DNA of 64,000 nucleotides, from positions 123,314 to 187,313 of the forward strand of contig NZ_JOEM01000021.1 in assembly GCF_000718135.1 (NCBI RefSeq), written 5' to 3'. The notes beneath the pieces are model-generated. The model made no database searches. It saw only the letters and a program-made list of their open reading frames with translations, and was not told the DNA's origin. Each line of letters begins with the position of its first letter. The stretch's first letter is position 1. Positions 18,088 to 27,044 of the stretch are shown here, in pieces. The position numbers and the translations under genes are program-made. Source of the DNA: Streptomyces cyaneofuscatus (GTDB lineage Bacteria > Actinomycetota > Actinomycetes > Streptomycetales > Streptomycetaceae).

Positions 18088-19019
18088 GCCGCCGCCCCCC
18101 GCAACAGATCGGATGCCTCCGCTTCGGGCACGTCGTGGAGGAAGACGAGGTATCGCGAGAGGCTGTGCAGGGTCCCGAGTCCCGACGCTTTGAGGATCAC
18201 CTTCAGCGGAATACCTGCATTCAACAGCTCGACGAGCCAGGTCGTACGCAGCCGCTGGGTCTGCAGCACTGCACCGTCACAACGGCCGATGATCCGCGGG
18301 TACTTGGCCAGCCAGTCCGATGCGATGTGCTTGCTGGTGCGGTCCTGCCAGTCCGGCCGGAAGGCGTACGCGTCTGCCGGGATGTGGGCGGCTTCCGCCA
18401 GCAGCAGTTCCTCGTAGGCGTACCGGCATACGACAGTGCGCGGACGGCGCCCGTGCACCCTGACCAGTGCCCGGCCGGTGGGGCCCGCAAGGATATCCCG
18501 CCCCTGAACGTACACAAGATCCTCAACGGCGAGCCCGCAGCCGACGCCGAGACAGAACAGAAGACAGGCGTTGCGCCTTTGGGCCGGGGTGGGCAGGCTC
18601 TGCGCCCAGATCAGCCAGTAGGCGATTTCCGCCGGCGGATAGGGGGCCACTGGGGCGGCGGTGGCCTTCAGCCGGATCGGCGGATGCTGTCCGAGCTGGT
18701 CCAGCAGGAGTGCTTCGGAGGCCCGGCGCAGCTGGCTGCTGCAGGTTCGGCGACTGTTGGCGGCCATGTCCCGGCAGCCGACGAGGATGAACCGTTCGAC
18801 GGTGCTCTGGTCAAGGATCACCGAGGGTTCGAGCGGGAGGCCCTGGGCCTCGACCCAGGCGACCAGCCGTGCGAGCGGTGTCATGACCACGTCTGGGCCG
18901 TAGGGTCCCGCTGCGACGGCCATGAATCCCAGCGAGCGGACGACCGGAGCGATGCGGCGCCACTGGGCGGGCGGCACCGTCTCCGCCTTCGGTGCGTAGG
19001 CCAGCAGGCGATTCGACAC
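18084..19019 (-). CDS. tyrosine-recombinase-like protein with degenerate active site
   Basis: The protein is 311 aa from GTG at 19019, which has GGAGG five bases upstream; the open frame further upstream overlaps the divergent HTH gene and is rejected. The N-terminal half (about 60-95) resembles a helical core-binding domain; the C-terminal half has the recombinase pattern of a helix-strand block (VGCGLAVEDL where TGLRxxE is usual) and LRTTWLVELLNAGIPLKVIL, then GLGTLHSLSRY, resembling HxLRHTxATxLL...LGHxx...Y. Arg I and the His of the box-II motif are not recognisable while the second Arg and a Tyr are, so catalysis is doubtful. It is translationally coupled to the DDE-like gene. It may be a recombination accessory protein. 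Confidence 0.5.
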   Translation of the reverse strand: MSNRLLAYAPKAETVPPAQWRRIAPVVRSLGFMAVAAGPYGPDVVMTPLARLVAWVEAQGLPLEPSVILDQSTVERFILVGCRDMAANSRRTCSSQLRRASEALLLDQLGQHPPIRLKATAAPVAPYPPAEIAYWLIWAQSLPTPAQRRNACLLFCLGVGCGLAVEDLVYVQGRDILAGPTGRALVRVHGRRPRTVVCRYAYEELLLAEAAHIPADAYAFRPDWQDRTSKHIASDWLAKYPRIIGRCDGAVLQTQRLRTTWLVELLNAGIPLKVILKASGLGTLHSLSRYLVFLHDVPEAEASDLLRGAAA

Positions 19020-19049
19020 AGCGACCTCCAGGCGCAAGGCCCATGACAG

Positions 19050-19069
19050 GTGGCCGGTTAACCGGCCAC
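19050..19069. promoter_or_regulatory. perfect 20-bp palindrome between divergent genes
   Basis: GTGGCCGGTT and AACCGGCCAC make a perfect 20-bp palindrome 31 bases upstream of the recombinase-like gene start and 40 bases upstream of the HTH gene. A one-base variant lies at 21756-21775 with matching TGACAn flank. It is probably an operator bound by a local regulator. Confidence 0.6.
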
Positions 19070-19109
19070 TGGTGTCAGTGTCGATCACGATCTGAAGGAA
19101 CGCATCTTT

Positions 19110-19430
19110 ATGACCGGAGGCCGAGCGCGCACGGCGCCGCCATGGAGCTACGCCGTCGATCCGGAGGAGTGGCCGGATGCCCGGATCGCCGGGGAGCCCG
19201 CCGCAGCGGTGGTCCAGACGATTGCCCGCCGCCTCGCCGCCGCCCTGCGTGAGAGGCCGGAGCTCTCGCTGCGTGCCCTGGCCGCCCAGAGCAACGTCGG
19301 CAGACAGACCATCGGCGATCTGCTGGCGGGCGCCACCTGGCCGGATGTGCTGACGGTCTGCCGACTGGAGCGCGCCCTGGGCCTGGCGCTCTGGCCCGGA
19401 TCGAATTCGACCCAATGTGCTCATGACTGA
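19110..19430 (+). CDS. helix-turn-helix protein, likely regulator of the adjacent element
   Basis: The protein is 106 aa; ATG at 19110 with GAAGGA (19094-19099) upstream. A helix-turn-helix is visible at about 52-72: LSLRALAAQSNVGRQTIGDL, of the XRE/lambda-repressor type, followed by a helix with LTVCRLERALG. The N-terminal 40 residues are Ala/Arg-rich. It is divergent from the recombinase-like gene, with a perfect palindrome between the two starts, the usual layout for an autoregulated repressor (inference). Confidence 0.7.
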   Translation: MTGGRARTAPPWSYAVDPEEWPDARIAGEPAAAVVQTIARRLAAALRERPELSLRALAAQSNVGRQTIGDLLAGATWPDVLTVCRLERALGLALWPGSNSTQCAHD

Positions 19431-19577
19431 TCCCCAATTGCCTATTTGAGGTCAGTCGTGCACGCTCAAGTACGGAATGGCGTAGACGCCCTATAGCGCC
19501 ACTCGCGGGAGCGCTAGAGTGAACGTGCGCGACGGACCGGAACCCTGCTAGGAGAAGCGTCCGTTCGCGTGTTTGGC

Positions 19578-19608
19578 GGCCTCCCTCGACCGCTAATCGA
19601 GGGAGGCC
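19578..19608 (+). terminator. hairpin terminator
   Basis: GGCCTCCCTCGA-type 12-bp stem (19578-19589) pairs with 19597-19608 around a 7-base loop, followed by a T/G-rich stretch. It lies between the HTH gene (stop 19430) and the convergent gene ending at 19641 and can serve both. Confidence 0.7.
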
Positions 19609-19640
19609 TGCTTGTTGGGTTAGGGTCGTTCTCGGGTGGA

Positions 19641-20162
19641 TCAAGCAGCCCGGGATGACAGCACGGCCCGAAACATTCCCGGTGCTACGTTTTCCACCTC
19701 GCCAAGTTGCTTCATACGGTTGAGGGTTTTTCCTACGGATGAGCGGACCGTCGCGTCTGCTCCAGGGCGCACCGCCGCCGCGATATCGGTGATGGACATT
19801 GCCTCTTGAGCGGCGCACAGGAGTGTGAGGATCGCATCGCGCATGCTTCCGTTACGCGGTGGCCCCAGGGTCCGAGTGCCCATGCCCGGGCGCGCATCTT
19901 CGGACGAAGGATCCTCGTCGGCGACAGAAACTTCAGGCGGACCCTCCCGGGAGGGTTGGGCGGTTCCCGCGTCCTCGCCAGTGTCCGGCGGCTCTTCGCG
20001 GACATCGGTGGATTCGACGCCCTGGCACATCATCGCGTACACAGCTTCCAATGTCGCCAACTCGCCGCGCAGTGAAGTGATCAGCTCCTTCACGGCATGC
20101 CGGGCCTGGCCGATGTAGACACCCTTGTCTGACGCAGGTGCGCCGGTCCGGTATCCCGCCAT
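19641..20162 (-). CDS. small protein with C-terminal winged-helix domain
   Basis: The protein is 173 aa; ATG at 20162 has AGGAG seven bases upstream. The N-terminal 50 residues are helical (ELITSLRGELATLEAVYAMM). Residues about 52-100 are acidic, Pro/Glu-rich and probably disordered. The C-terminal part (about 105-168) has the pattern of a winged helix: SMRDAILTLL, MSITDIAAAV, TVRSSVGKTLNRMKQLGEV. This is a DNA-binding adapter shape seen in mobile elements and regulators. An imperfect repeat CAGTGT/ACACTG lies at 20189-20209 upstream and may be its operator. No family name is recognised. Confidence 0.6.
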   Translation of the reverse strand: MAGYRTGAPASDKGVYIGQARHAVKELITSLRGELATLEAVYAMMCQGVESTDVREEPPDTGEDAGTAQPSREGPPEVSVADEDPSSEDARPGMGTRTLGPPRNGSMRDAILTLLCAAQEAMSITDIAAAVRPGADATVRSSVGKTLNRMKQLGEVENVAPGMFRAVLSSRAA

Positions 20163-20440
20163 AGCGAACTCCTAAGGAAGGTCGCTGCCAGTGTAGGGAC
20201 GGCACACTGTGGCACGCACGCAGTTCCTGTGAGGCGCTATCAAACGGTCAACAGTGCGCTCAAGCCCGGCAAGTCCGGTCGGAGTTAGCGCAGGACTCGA
20301 CCCATCTTGGCGCAGAGTTGGCTCGCCGGGTTCGTGCGATGCCGCACCGGCACTGTGAGACGTGCCATCACAGAATCCTGACGTGTGGATTCTGTCGAAG
20401 CTCCCGGTCTCCGGGAACGTTTGAGCGTTACGGTTCCTTC

Positions 20441-21208
20441 ATGGTGGATGGCAAGCATCTGTCGGCGACGGAGGCCTTGGCGTCGGTGACGAAGGCCCTG
20501 GATGTTCTAGTCCTGGCGTATGACCGGGGGGAAGTCGGTGTTACCGAAACCGCCCGGGAGCTCGGTATCTCACGTTCCACCGCGCACCGCATCCTGGTCA
20601 CCCTTCAGCGCACGGGTTTCCTCCGCCATGATCCTGGCCAGCACGGATACTCAGCGGGGCCGCAGCTCGTACGCATGGGACTGGCCGCGATCGCCCAGCT
20701 GGACGTCCGACGACAGGCGCGCAGGCCCCTGGAGGAGCTCTCCGAGAAGCTGCAGGAGACGGTGTGCCTGTACTCCCTGGATGCGGCCGTCGTCCGACTA
20801 CTCGACGGAATCGAGTGCCGGCATGTCCTGCGCGTCAGCGTTCCGCTCGGACAGGAGCTCCCCGCCCACGTCACGGCGGCGGGCAAGGCCCTGCTCGCAC
20901 TGCGCGACCCGGCAGATGTCCGCGCGGCACTCCCGGTCGTGCTCCCTGCTGCAGCGGCAGGAAGCATCACTGAGTGGCCGCTGCTTGAGGTGGAGTTGGA
21001 GGAAGTCAGAGTCCGGGGATGGGCGGCAGACCTCGAGGAAAGCGCACACGACCTGCACGGCGTAGGCGTGGCCATCCGCAACCGCATCGGGGAACCGCTC
21101 GCCGCGATCTCCGTGTACGCACCTGCCGTACGTCTGCGTGAACAGGACATGCCAGCGATTGCCACGGCCCTGCAGGAGACCGCCACCACGATCGCCAGGG
21201 CAGCGTGA
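20441..21208 (+). CDS. IclR-family transcriptional regulator
   Basis: The protein is 255 aa; ATG at 20441 (the frame is open upstream but the IclR N-terminus begins here). An N-terminal winged helix (about 9-70) has VTETARELGISRSTAHRILVTLQRTGFL; the C-terminal effector domain (about 80-250) has the IclR pattern LPAHVTAAGKALLAL (about 143-157) and a final LAAISVYAPAVRL strand. Members usually control catabolic genes in response to aromatic or sugar-derived acids. No metabolic gene lies beside it; the nearest downstream is the convergent Nudix-like gene, so its target is probably elsewhere. Confidence 0.85.
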   Translation: MVDGKHLSATEALASVTKALDVLVLAYDRGEVGVTETARELGISRSTAHRILVTLQRTGFLRHDPGQHGYSAGPQLVRMGLAAIAQLDVRRQARRPLEELSEKLQETVCLYSLDAAVVRLLDGIECRHVLRVSVPLGQELPAHVTAAGKALLALRDPADVRAALPVVLPAAAAGSITEWPLLEVELEEVRVRGWAADLEESAHDLHGVGVAIRNRIGEPLAAISVYAPAVRLREQDMPAIATALQETATTIARAA

Positions 21209-21232
21209 CAGCGGACGCCGAGGTGCCAGGAC

Positions 21233-21739
21233 TCAAGGCCCCAATGTGATCCGCCCGTCCGGGATCCACCCCTCCAGGTGTCCCGTCAACAGCACATCCA
21301 CATCTGGCAGATCACACCGTGTGCACAACTCCTGCCACTGCTCAGGCCCCGCCCAGCGTGTCGCTCCCCTCCAGGACAGATGATCCGGCGGATCACCAGC
21401 TTCAGCGAGACGAAAGATGAACAGGTGCGCCTCTCGACGGCTCCGGCCTACGGGCACAGGCACCTGAGCCCAGCGGCATCCTTCAACAGTGCCCCCGCGC
21501 ACCGGCATCGCGCCGACCGCATCGAGGAGTACGCGCACTGCCGCCTCACGGTAGGTTTCTGTGGCTCGGACGGATCCTGAAGGGAGTACCCATCGGGGAA
21601 GAACTCCAGACAGTTCGTCTGCCACCAGCGCAAGCCGCCCGTCCGAGCTCAGCACCGCGACGAACACCACCCGCCGCATCCTGGGAGGCGGCACGGCAGG
21701 GCGCCCCGAGCTCTCGGCAGCGTCCAGGGAAACAGGCAC
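21233..21739 (-). CDS. Nudix-fold protein with degenerate Nudix box
   Basis: The protein is 168 aa; GTG at 21739. The fold pattern is Nudix: strand RRVVFVAVLSS, the LPRWVLPSGSVRATETYREA loop-helix (about 47-66) and RSRREAHLFIFRLA. Against the consensus Gx5Ex7REUxEExGU the first Gly and Glu and the Arg are kept (GSVRATE, then R), but the REUxEE part reads RVLLDA, so the metal-binding glutamates are largely lost. Hydrolase activity is therefore doubtful; it may bind a nucleotide derivative. A palindrome shared with the 19.05-kb operator sits 17 bases upstream of the start. Confidence 0.6.
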   Translation of the reverse strand: MPVSLDAAESSGRPAVPPPRMRRVVFVAVLSSDGRLALVADELSGVLPRWVLPSGSVRATETYREAAVRVLLDAVGAMPVRGGTVEGCRWAQVPVPVGRSRREAHLFIFRLAEAGDPPDHLSWRGATRWAGPEQWQELCTRCDLPDVDVLLTGHLEGWIPDGRITLGP

Positions 21740-21755
21740 GGTCCGATCCTGACAT

Positions 21756-21775
21756 GTGGCCGCTTAACCGGCCAC
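21756..21775. promoter_or_regulatory. second copy of the 20-bp palindrome
   Basis: GTGGCCGCTT/AACCGGCCAC is identical to the 19050-19069 palindrome except for one base in the left half, with the same TGACA flank one base further out. It lies immediately upstream of the Nudix-like gene. It is probably bound by the same regulator. Confidence 0.6.
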
Positions 21776-22521
21776 TCGCGTTCGGTCAGTACAGCGGCGA
21801 ACACGGAAGGGAGCTCGTCGTTGCACTGGTCCGCTCGGAACTCGCAAAGGAGCACCTGAACATCCCCATGCAGCACCTGGCTGTAGAGAAGTTCCACCTC
21901 GGACTTCGATGGGTGGAGATACGTCACCCCAAACCGGGCCGAGGGGGGACGTTGGCGCCAGGCTGCCCCCGATGATGCCGCCACAGAGCGCCGCGCGCTG
22001 ACCATGCTCAAGGCCGGCCCGAAGCCGGTCGGTTCGGGTGCAGCCGAAGGCGGATGTCCATGGGATCGACGTAGCGGCCAGCTGTCACCCCATCATTTCA
22101 ACCTAAGCGTCAACTACTGCGGTCAATCCGGCCCAAAGCCCCGCAGGCGGAGCGCCGCCACCTCAGCATCACACCTGATGAAGGGCACACACCTCCATCC
22201 CCCGCCCTGGCAGGGCCACAGCATCCCATCAACCGGGAACGGGATTGCCCAGCCCTCACCTGTGCAGGCTCGCTACCTGTCACTCAGCGGAAAGAGCCCG
22301 GGCAAGACGGCACTTGACCGGCCCCACCCCTTCAGGTATTACTCCGCATCCAGAGAGCGGGAATACCGCCCGAGCCGCCCCGACCCGGCATCTGGCACTC
22401 ACCGAGACCGTGCAGCAGCGCCGACCACCCTCGTTGTGCGCGCCATGTCCATGGTTCGAGGCGCATCAAAGATTGCCCCTCGATAGGGTGTCGGCGATGT
22501 GGTGTATTAACAGGGGGGCAC
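21776..22521. other. intergenic stretch, no convincing gene
   Basis: About 750 bases precede the AIPR gene. Short open frames exist on both strands but none has a ribosome site with sensible start, streptomycete codon pattern and a recognisable product. The last 40 bases carry an A/T-richer patch (GTGTATTAAC, 22502-22511) just before the GGGGGG ribosome site of the AIPR gene, and so probably hold its promoter. Confidence 0.5.
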
Positions 22522-24642
22522 ATGAGCAAGCTGCACGTTAGGTACGTCCGTAAGGCGATCGAGGAGCGGTTTACCGACCTCATCGACATGAAGGACAAGG
22601 CGAAGGTCGCGGAGAAGGACTACGTCCAGGCGTTCCTCAGTCGCGGCCTGGCCGCACTAGCTGTTCAGATCGAGCACCCATGCAGTGACCGTATCGCCGC
22701 GACCAGGATCTTCGACGGCGACGACGACCGGGGCCTGGACGCCATCGCGGTCGAGGTGCGGTCCGCACAGCCAAGGATCTGCCTAGTGCAGGCCAAGTGG
22801 AGCGACAACCTCAAGGGGGGCTTCGGGGAGACCGAGGTCGACCGGATGTTCCGCGGGTTGAACCGGATGCTCGACCTCCAGTACTCCAAGTTCAACAGCC
22901 GATTCCAGCAGTTCGTCCCCGAGATCGAGCGGGCCTTCGAGGTCGGCACGCCGAAGATCACACTGGTTCTCGCGCTGATGCGTACTGCTCCACTCGACCA
23001 AGGCACCAAGGAGCTCATCGAGGAGAAACTTGCAGAGCTGAACCAGGTCGAGGAGATGGTCGACTACAAGCTTCTGGACCTGCGCGACTTCCACCGGGCC
23101 ATCCTCGGGGACGCGGCTGCCCCGAGGATCGACGCCCGGGTCCGGTTGGACGGTTTCGTTCAGGAGTCGACCCCCTACAAGGCTCTGTACGGCACCATGA
23201 CCGCGGCGGACCTCGCCGACCTGTACGGCGAGCACCGGCGTGGCCTCTTCGCGCGCAACATCCGCGACAACCTCGACCTGACCGACGTCAACATCAAGAT
23301 CAGGAACACGCTCCTCGAGGAGCCGGAGCACTTCTGGTATTTCAGCAACGGCATCACCATGCTCTGCGAGACGATCAAGCCGGTCGGCAAGGCGGTCCCG
23401 GGCAAGGTCGGAGACTTCCAGCTCACCGGCGCCAGCGTGGTCAACGGTGCGCAGACGGTGAGCGCCATCCACCGTGCGTACACCGCAGACCCGGACACCG
23501 CCCAGTACGGCAGGGTCATGGTGCGGCTGATCTCCCTGGAGGACTGCCCGCCCGAGTTCGGCGATCACGTCACCACGAACACGAACACGCAGAACCCGAT
23601 CGAGGAGCGCGACTTCAAGTCCCTGGACAAGGTTCAGGTGCAACTCCGGGACGACTTCGCCCTGATGCTGCACCTCAGCTATGTGATCAAGCGGGGCGAG
23701 GCCCTGCCCGCGCCGGAGCACGGCTGCTCGATGGCGGAGGCTGCCGAGGCGCTGGCCGCCACGCACTCGAATGCTCAGCTGGCCGCACTGGCCAAGCGTG
23801 ATCAGAACCTGGCCGGCCTGTGGGAGGACCAGACCTACCGCGAGATCTTCGGGGAGGCCCCGAACGCCTTCCGTGTCTGGCGCTCGGTGGAGCTCCTCCG
23901 CGAGGTGCGGAACCAGCTCCAGATTCTCCGGGACGGGCTGCTGTGGAGGGCGGACGCCGCGGCCTTCCACGGAGACCTCCTGGTCACCCATATCGTCTTC
24001 CGGCGCCTGGACACGCGGTTCATCGAGGATCCGTCGTATCACTGGCCGCGAGAGCTCGTTAAGGTTCCTGACCTGGTACGGGACGCGCTTGCCTGGTCAC
24101 TCGCCGCGATCGACGAGGAGTACGGAAAGTCCAGCCACATCATCGCCGCGGTGCGCAACACAGAGCGGATCGAGCGAGTCGTTCGGGCCGCTATGCGTGG
24201 GCTCGACTCCGACCGAACCGCTCCGGCCCTGGGCGAGGACTACCAGGTGGCCGAGGTTGAAACGCGGGGTCGGCAGGTCAACGCCGTCACCACCCTGATT
24301 ACGAACAACCGCATCGCGGACAACACGGTCCTGGAGTTCCGGGCGTACAGCAAGCCCGAGCGGCGCGAGATGGCGGAGTGGCTGGCGGAGGAACCTCGAC
24401 GTTCGCTGGCCACGTGGAGCAACGGCAACGGAAACAAGCCCCTGCAGTGGCACGCGGACGAGGGATGGTACTCGCCCAGTGGCCTAACCAAGGAGATGCG
24501 CCGACTCGCCTCGGGGACGGTGACCTCCGCGCAGGGGACGCTACGCTGGTTCGTCCCCGGTGAGGGGTCGCTCGACGAGCTGGCGCTGGCGGTCAGGCTG
24601 GAAGAGGGCCTGGACGTGGGGAACGAGCCGGACGGTAGTTGA
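22522..24642 (+). CDS. AIPR-family (abortive infection) nuclease-like protein
   Basis: The protein is 706 aa; ATG at 22522 with a GGGGGG ribosome site. The N-terminal part contains a PD-(D/E)xK-like arrangement: GDDDRGLDAIAVEV (about 68-81) then ICLVQAKWS (about 88-96), with the D...QxK pattern of Mrr-type endonucleases. The middle carries the AIPR signature: WYFSNGITMLCET (about 272-284), LTGASVVNGAQTVSAI (about 302-317) and NTQNPIEERDFKSLD (about 355-369). AIPR proteins are named after a lactococcal abortive-infection phage-resistance protein. It is followed after 260 bases by hsdM, in the same direction, and is best read as the first component of the defence locus. The gap may hold a second promoter. 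Confidence 0.8.
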   Translation: MSKLHVRYVRKAIEERFTDLIDMKDKAKVAEKDYVQAFLSRGLAALAVQIEHPCSDRIAATRIFDGDDDRGLDAIAVEVRSAQPRICLVQAKWSDNLKGGFGETEVDRMFRGLNRMLDLQYSKFNSRFQQFVPEIERAFEVGTPKITLVLALMRTAPLDQGTKELIEEKLAELNQVEEMVDYKLLDLRDFHRAILGDAAAPRIDARVRLDGFVQESTPYKALYGTMTAADLADLYGEHRRGLFARNIRDNLDLTDVNIKIRNTLLEEPEHFWYFSNGITMLCETIKPVGKAVPGKVGDFQLTGASVVNGAQTVSAIHRAYTADPDTAQYGRVMVRLISLEDCPPEFGDHVTTNTNTQNPIEERDFKSLDKVQVQLRDDFALMLHLSYVIKRGEALPAPEHGCSMAEAAEALAATHSNAQLAALAKRDQNLAGLWEDQTYREIFGEAPNAFRVWRSVELLREVRNQLQILRDGLLWRADAAAFHGDLLVTHIVFRRLDTRFIEDPSYHWPRELVKVPDLVRDALAWSLAAIDEEYGKSSHIIAAVRNTERIERVVRAAMRGLDSDRTAPALGEDYQVAEVETRGRQVNAVTTLITNNRIADNTVLEFRAYSKPERREMAEWLAEEPRRSLATWSNGNGNKPLQWHADEGWYSPSGLTKEMRRLASGTVTSAQGTLRWFVPGEGSLDELALAVRLEEGLDVGNEPDGS

Positions 24643-24902
24643 CCGTCCATGGTGGTGTGTGCGGCGGTGCCGACGGCGACGCGGCGATCGGCTCTCGGTG
24701 TTCCTCCGGGCGGATTGTCAGTGCCACGCAATAGGCTCGCGCCGCACCACCGCACAGCGTGATTGCAGCCTGACTGGAAGCGCCGTCCGGCATGCGGTCA
24801 CGGCCGTAGGATCGCAGGTGGAGGGTGCGATCGAGCACGCCCTGGCCGTCCGGCCGCCAGTATCACCCGTACCACCGAGCACAGGGAAGAAGCAGCACGC
24901 CG

Positions 24903-27044
24903 ATGGAGGAACTGACCTTGGACCCGGAGAACCCGCAGCAGCCTGAGAAGGGCGCGGAGCCTGCGGCGGCGGATACCCAGCCCCAGGTCACGGCCCTTGA
25001 AGAGGGGCAGGTTGTCGACTACATCAGCGGTACGGCGATCAAGGAGACTCCGAAGGAGAAGGTGCGGCAACGCATCGCTCGGGCCCTGGTCCACGAGCAC
25101 GGCATCGACCCCCACGACATGGCCCGCGACTTCCCGGTCACGGTGAGTGAGGAAGGTGCTTCGCGGAAGCGGACCAAGAAGGCCGACATCGCGATCTTCG
25201 AGTCCGGCGCGAAGCACACCACGGCGAACCTGCTCCGAGTCGTCGTCTGCAAGCCGGAGCCCAAGCGCGGCAAGAACGTCGTCAAGATCCGTGAGCCCGA
25301 GCAGGCGAAGCAAGACCTCGCCGACCTCCAGGAGCTGATGGGCAACGAGGACCGCCCCAGGTGTGTCGACGGGATGTGGACGGACGGGGTCGACTTCTTC
25401 TTCCTCAAGAAGGTAGTCAGAGATTTCGGCGTTACCTTCGAGGACCGCAGCGACTGGGAGGTCGCCGACGGCACCATCGGCAGCCGGACCGTCGCCTCGC
25501 ACCAGCGGTTGCGCCAGGCCGACCCGGAAATGCTTAAGATCGCATTCCAGCGCTGCCACAACTACATCCACGGCAACGAGGGCATGCCCAAGGACGCCGC
25601 CTTCTGGCAGTTCCTCTACCTGCTGTTCGCGAAGATGTACGACGAGCGAGTCACCCGTGGCACTGGGCGCGGCAGGTTCCGGACTGGCCTGAAGGAGATG
25701 TTCGACGACGACGGACGGGCCGCCATCAGCACCCGCGTCAAGGGGCTCTTCGAGGACGTCAAGACCGAGTACAAGGGCGTCTTCAAGGCCAGCGACGAGA
25801 TCACCCTGTCCGACCGGGCGCTCGCCTTCATCGTCAGCGAGATCGCCCCGTACGACCTGACGGGAACCGACGTCGACGCCAAGGGCATCGCGTACCAGGA
25901 ACTCGTCGGTACCAACCTGCGCGGCGACCGAGGGCAGTACTTCACCCCCCGCGGCGCGGTGAACCTGATGGTGGAGATGCTCGACCCGCAGGAGGACGAG
26001 ACGGTACTCGACCCGACCTGCGGCACCGGCGGTTTCCTCCAGGCCACGCTCAAGCACCTGCGAGACAGCTGGAAGAAGGACGCCGGCACCTTTGGCTTCC
26101 CCGACACCGAGGAGGAGCGCGTACGCTACGCCGACCGCCTCAAGGAGTACGCGGAGAAGCACCTGATGGGAGCGGACTTCGACCCATTCCTGGTGCGCGC
26201 TACGACGATGGCGATCATGACGCTCGCTCAGACCACGGGCAATGTGTTCCACATGGATTCGCTTGCTTTCCCGCGTGGGCACCTTCCCGGCGTGGAGCAG
26301 GCGCAGGAGAAGATCAAGCTCGGCGAGAAGGTCGACGTACTGCTGACCAACCCGCCGTTCGGGGCGGACATCCCAGTCAGCGATGAGTCGGTGCTCGGCT
26401 CGTTCAGGAACGGCATTGCGAAGTCCTGGGGACGTGACCCCGTCACCGGTGAGCCCAGGGAGAGCCTGACCTCCCGGCCGAGCAGTATGGCGCCCGAGCA
26501 GCTGTTCATCCAGCGCGCCATCGAGTGGGTCAAGCCCGGCGGACGGATCGGCATCGTCCTGCCCAACGGCATTCTGTCGAACCCGGGGCCGACCGACGAG
26601 GCGATCCGCCGGTACATCCTGGAGAACTGCTGGGTGCTCGCGAGTGTCGAGCTGCCGGTGGAAACGTTCATCGTCGACGCTAACGTCAACATCCTCACCA
26701 CCCTCCTGTTCCTGAAGAGGAAGACCGGGCAGGAAGTACAGAACCACCGGATGGGAACCGAGAAGCCGTACCCGGTCTTCATGGCGGTCGCGGAGAAGGT
26801 CGGGTTCGACCGGCGTGGCAACGATCTCTTCAAGCGCGAGCCCAACGGGGAGTTCGTGGTGGAGACGGAGGTCGTCATGGAGCGGCTCCGGATCGGGGAC
26901 AAGGTGGTGACCCGGCCGCTGAAGCGCAGCAAGAAGGTCATCGACAACGACCTGCCTGTGATCGCGGAGAGGTACCGGGAATTCCGGGCCAAGCATCCGG
27001 TGCCGGGTGTGGACCCGCGGAAGGTCGCGGGGGCGAGCGCGTGA
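24903..27044 (+). CDS. hsdM: type I-like N6-adenine DNA methyltransferase (HsdM)
   Basis: The protein is 713 aa; start placed at ATG 24903 (MEELTLDPEN) with AGGGAAG upstream. The N-terminus (about 30-170) resembles the HsdR/HsdM N-terminal type-I fold. The methylase core has motif I LDPTCGTGGFLQA (about 369-381) and motif IV LLTNPPFGAD (about 480-489), both characteristic of N6-adenine methyltransferases. The C-terminal region has helices for contact with HsdS. The stop overlaps hsdS by four bases. It should methylate the host DNA to mark self. No HsdR is present anywhere in the operon, so restriction must be carried out by the other proteins (see kinase and ATPase genes). Confidence 0.9.
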   Translation: MEELTLDPENPQQPEKGAEPAAADTQPQVTALEEGQVVDYISGTAIKETPKEKVRQRIARALVHEHGIDPHDMARDFPVTVSEEGASRKRTKKADIAIFESGAKHTTANLLRVVVCKPEPKRGKNVVKIREPEQAKQDLADLQELMGNEDRPRCVDGMWTDGVDFFFLKKVVRDFGVTFEDRSDWEVADGTIGSRTVASHQRLRQADPEMLKIAFQRCHNYIHGNEGMPKDAAFWQFLYLLFAKMYDERVTRGTGRGRFRTGLKEMFDDDGRAAISTRVKGLFEDVKTEYKGVFKASDEITLSDRALAFIVSEIAPYDLTGTDVDAKGIAYQELVGTNLRGDRGQYFTPRGAVNLMVEMLDPQEDETVLDPTCGTGGFLQATLKHLRDSWKKDAGTFGFPDTEEERVRYADRLKEYAEKHLMGADFDPFLVRATTMAIMTLAQTTGNVFHMDSLAFPRGHLPGVEQAQEKIKLGEKVDVLLTNPPFGADIPVSDESVLGSFRNGIAKSWGRDPVTGEPRESLTSRPSSMAPEQLFIQRAIEWVKPGGRIGIVLPNGILSNPGPTDEAIRRYILENCWVLASVELPVETFIVDANVNILTTLLFLKRKTGQEVQNHRMGTEKPYPVFMAVAEKVGFDRRGNDLFKREPNGEFVVETEVVMERLRIGDKVVTRPLKRSKKVIDNDLPVIAERYREFRAKHPVPGVDPRKVAGASA

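Noticed and set aside
19020..19424. Upstream extension of the recombinase-like gene
   Set aside because: Lies antisense to the HTH gene and over the palindrome; GTG at 19019 has GGAGG at ideal spacing.
21649..22011. Minus-strand 120-codon frame upstream of the Nudix-like gene
   Set aside because: Overlaps the Nudix-like gene by 90 bases in another frame, crosses the palindrome and has no ribosome site; perhaps a degraded gene, but not supported.
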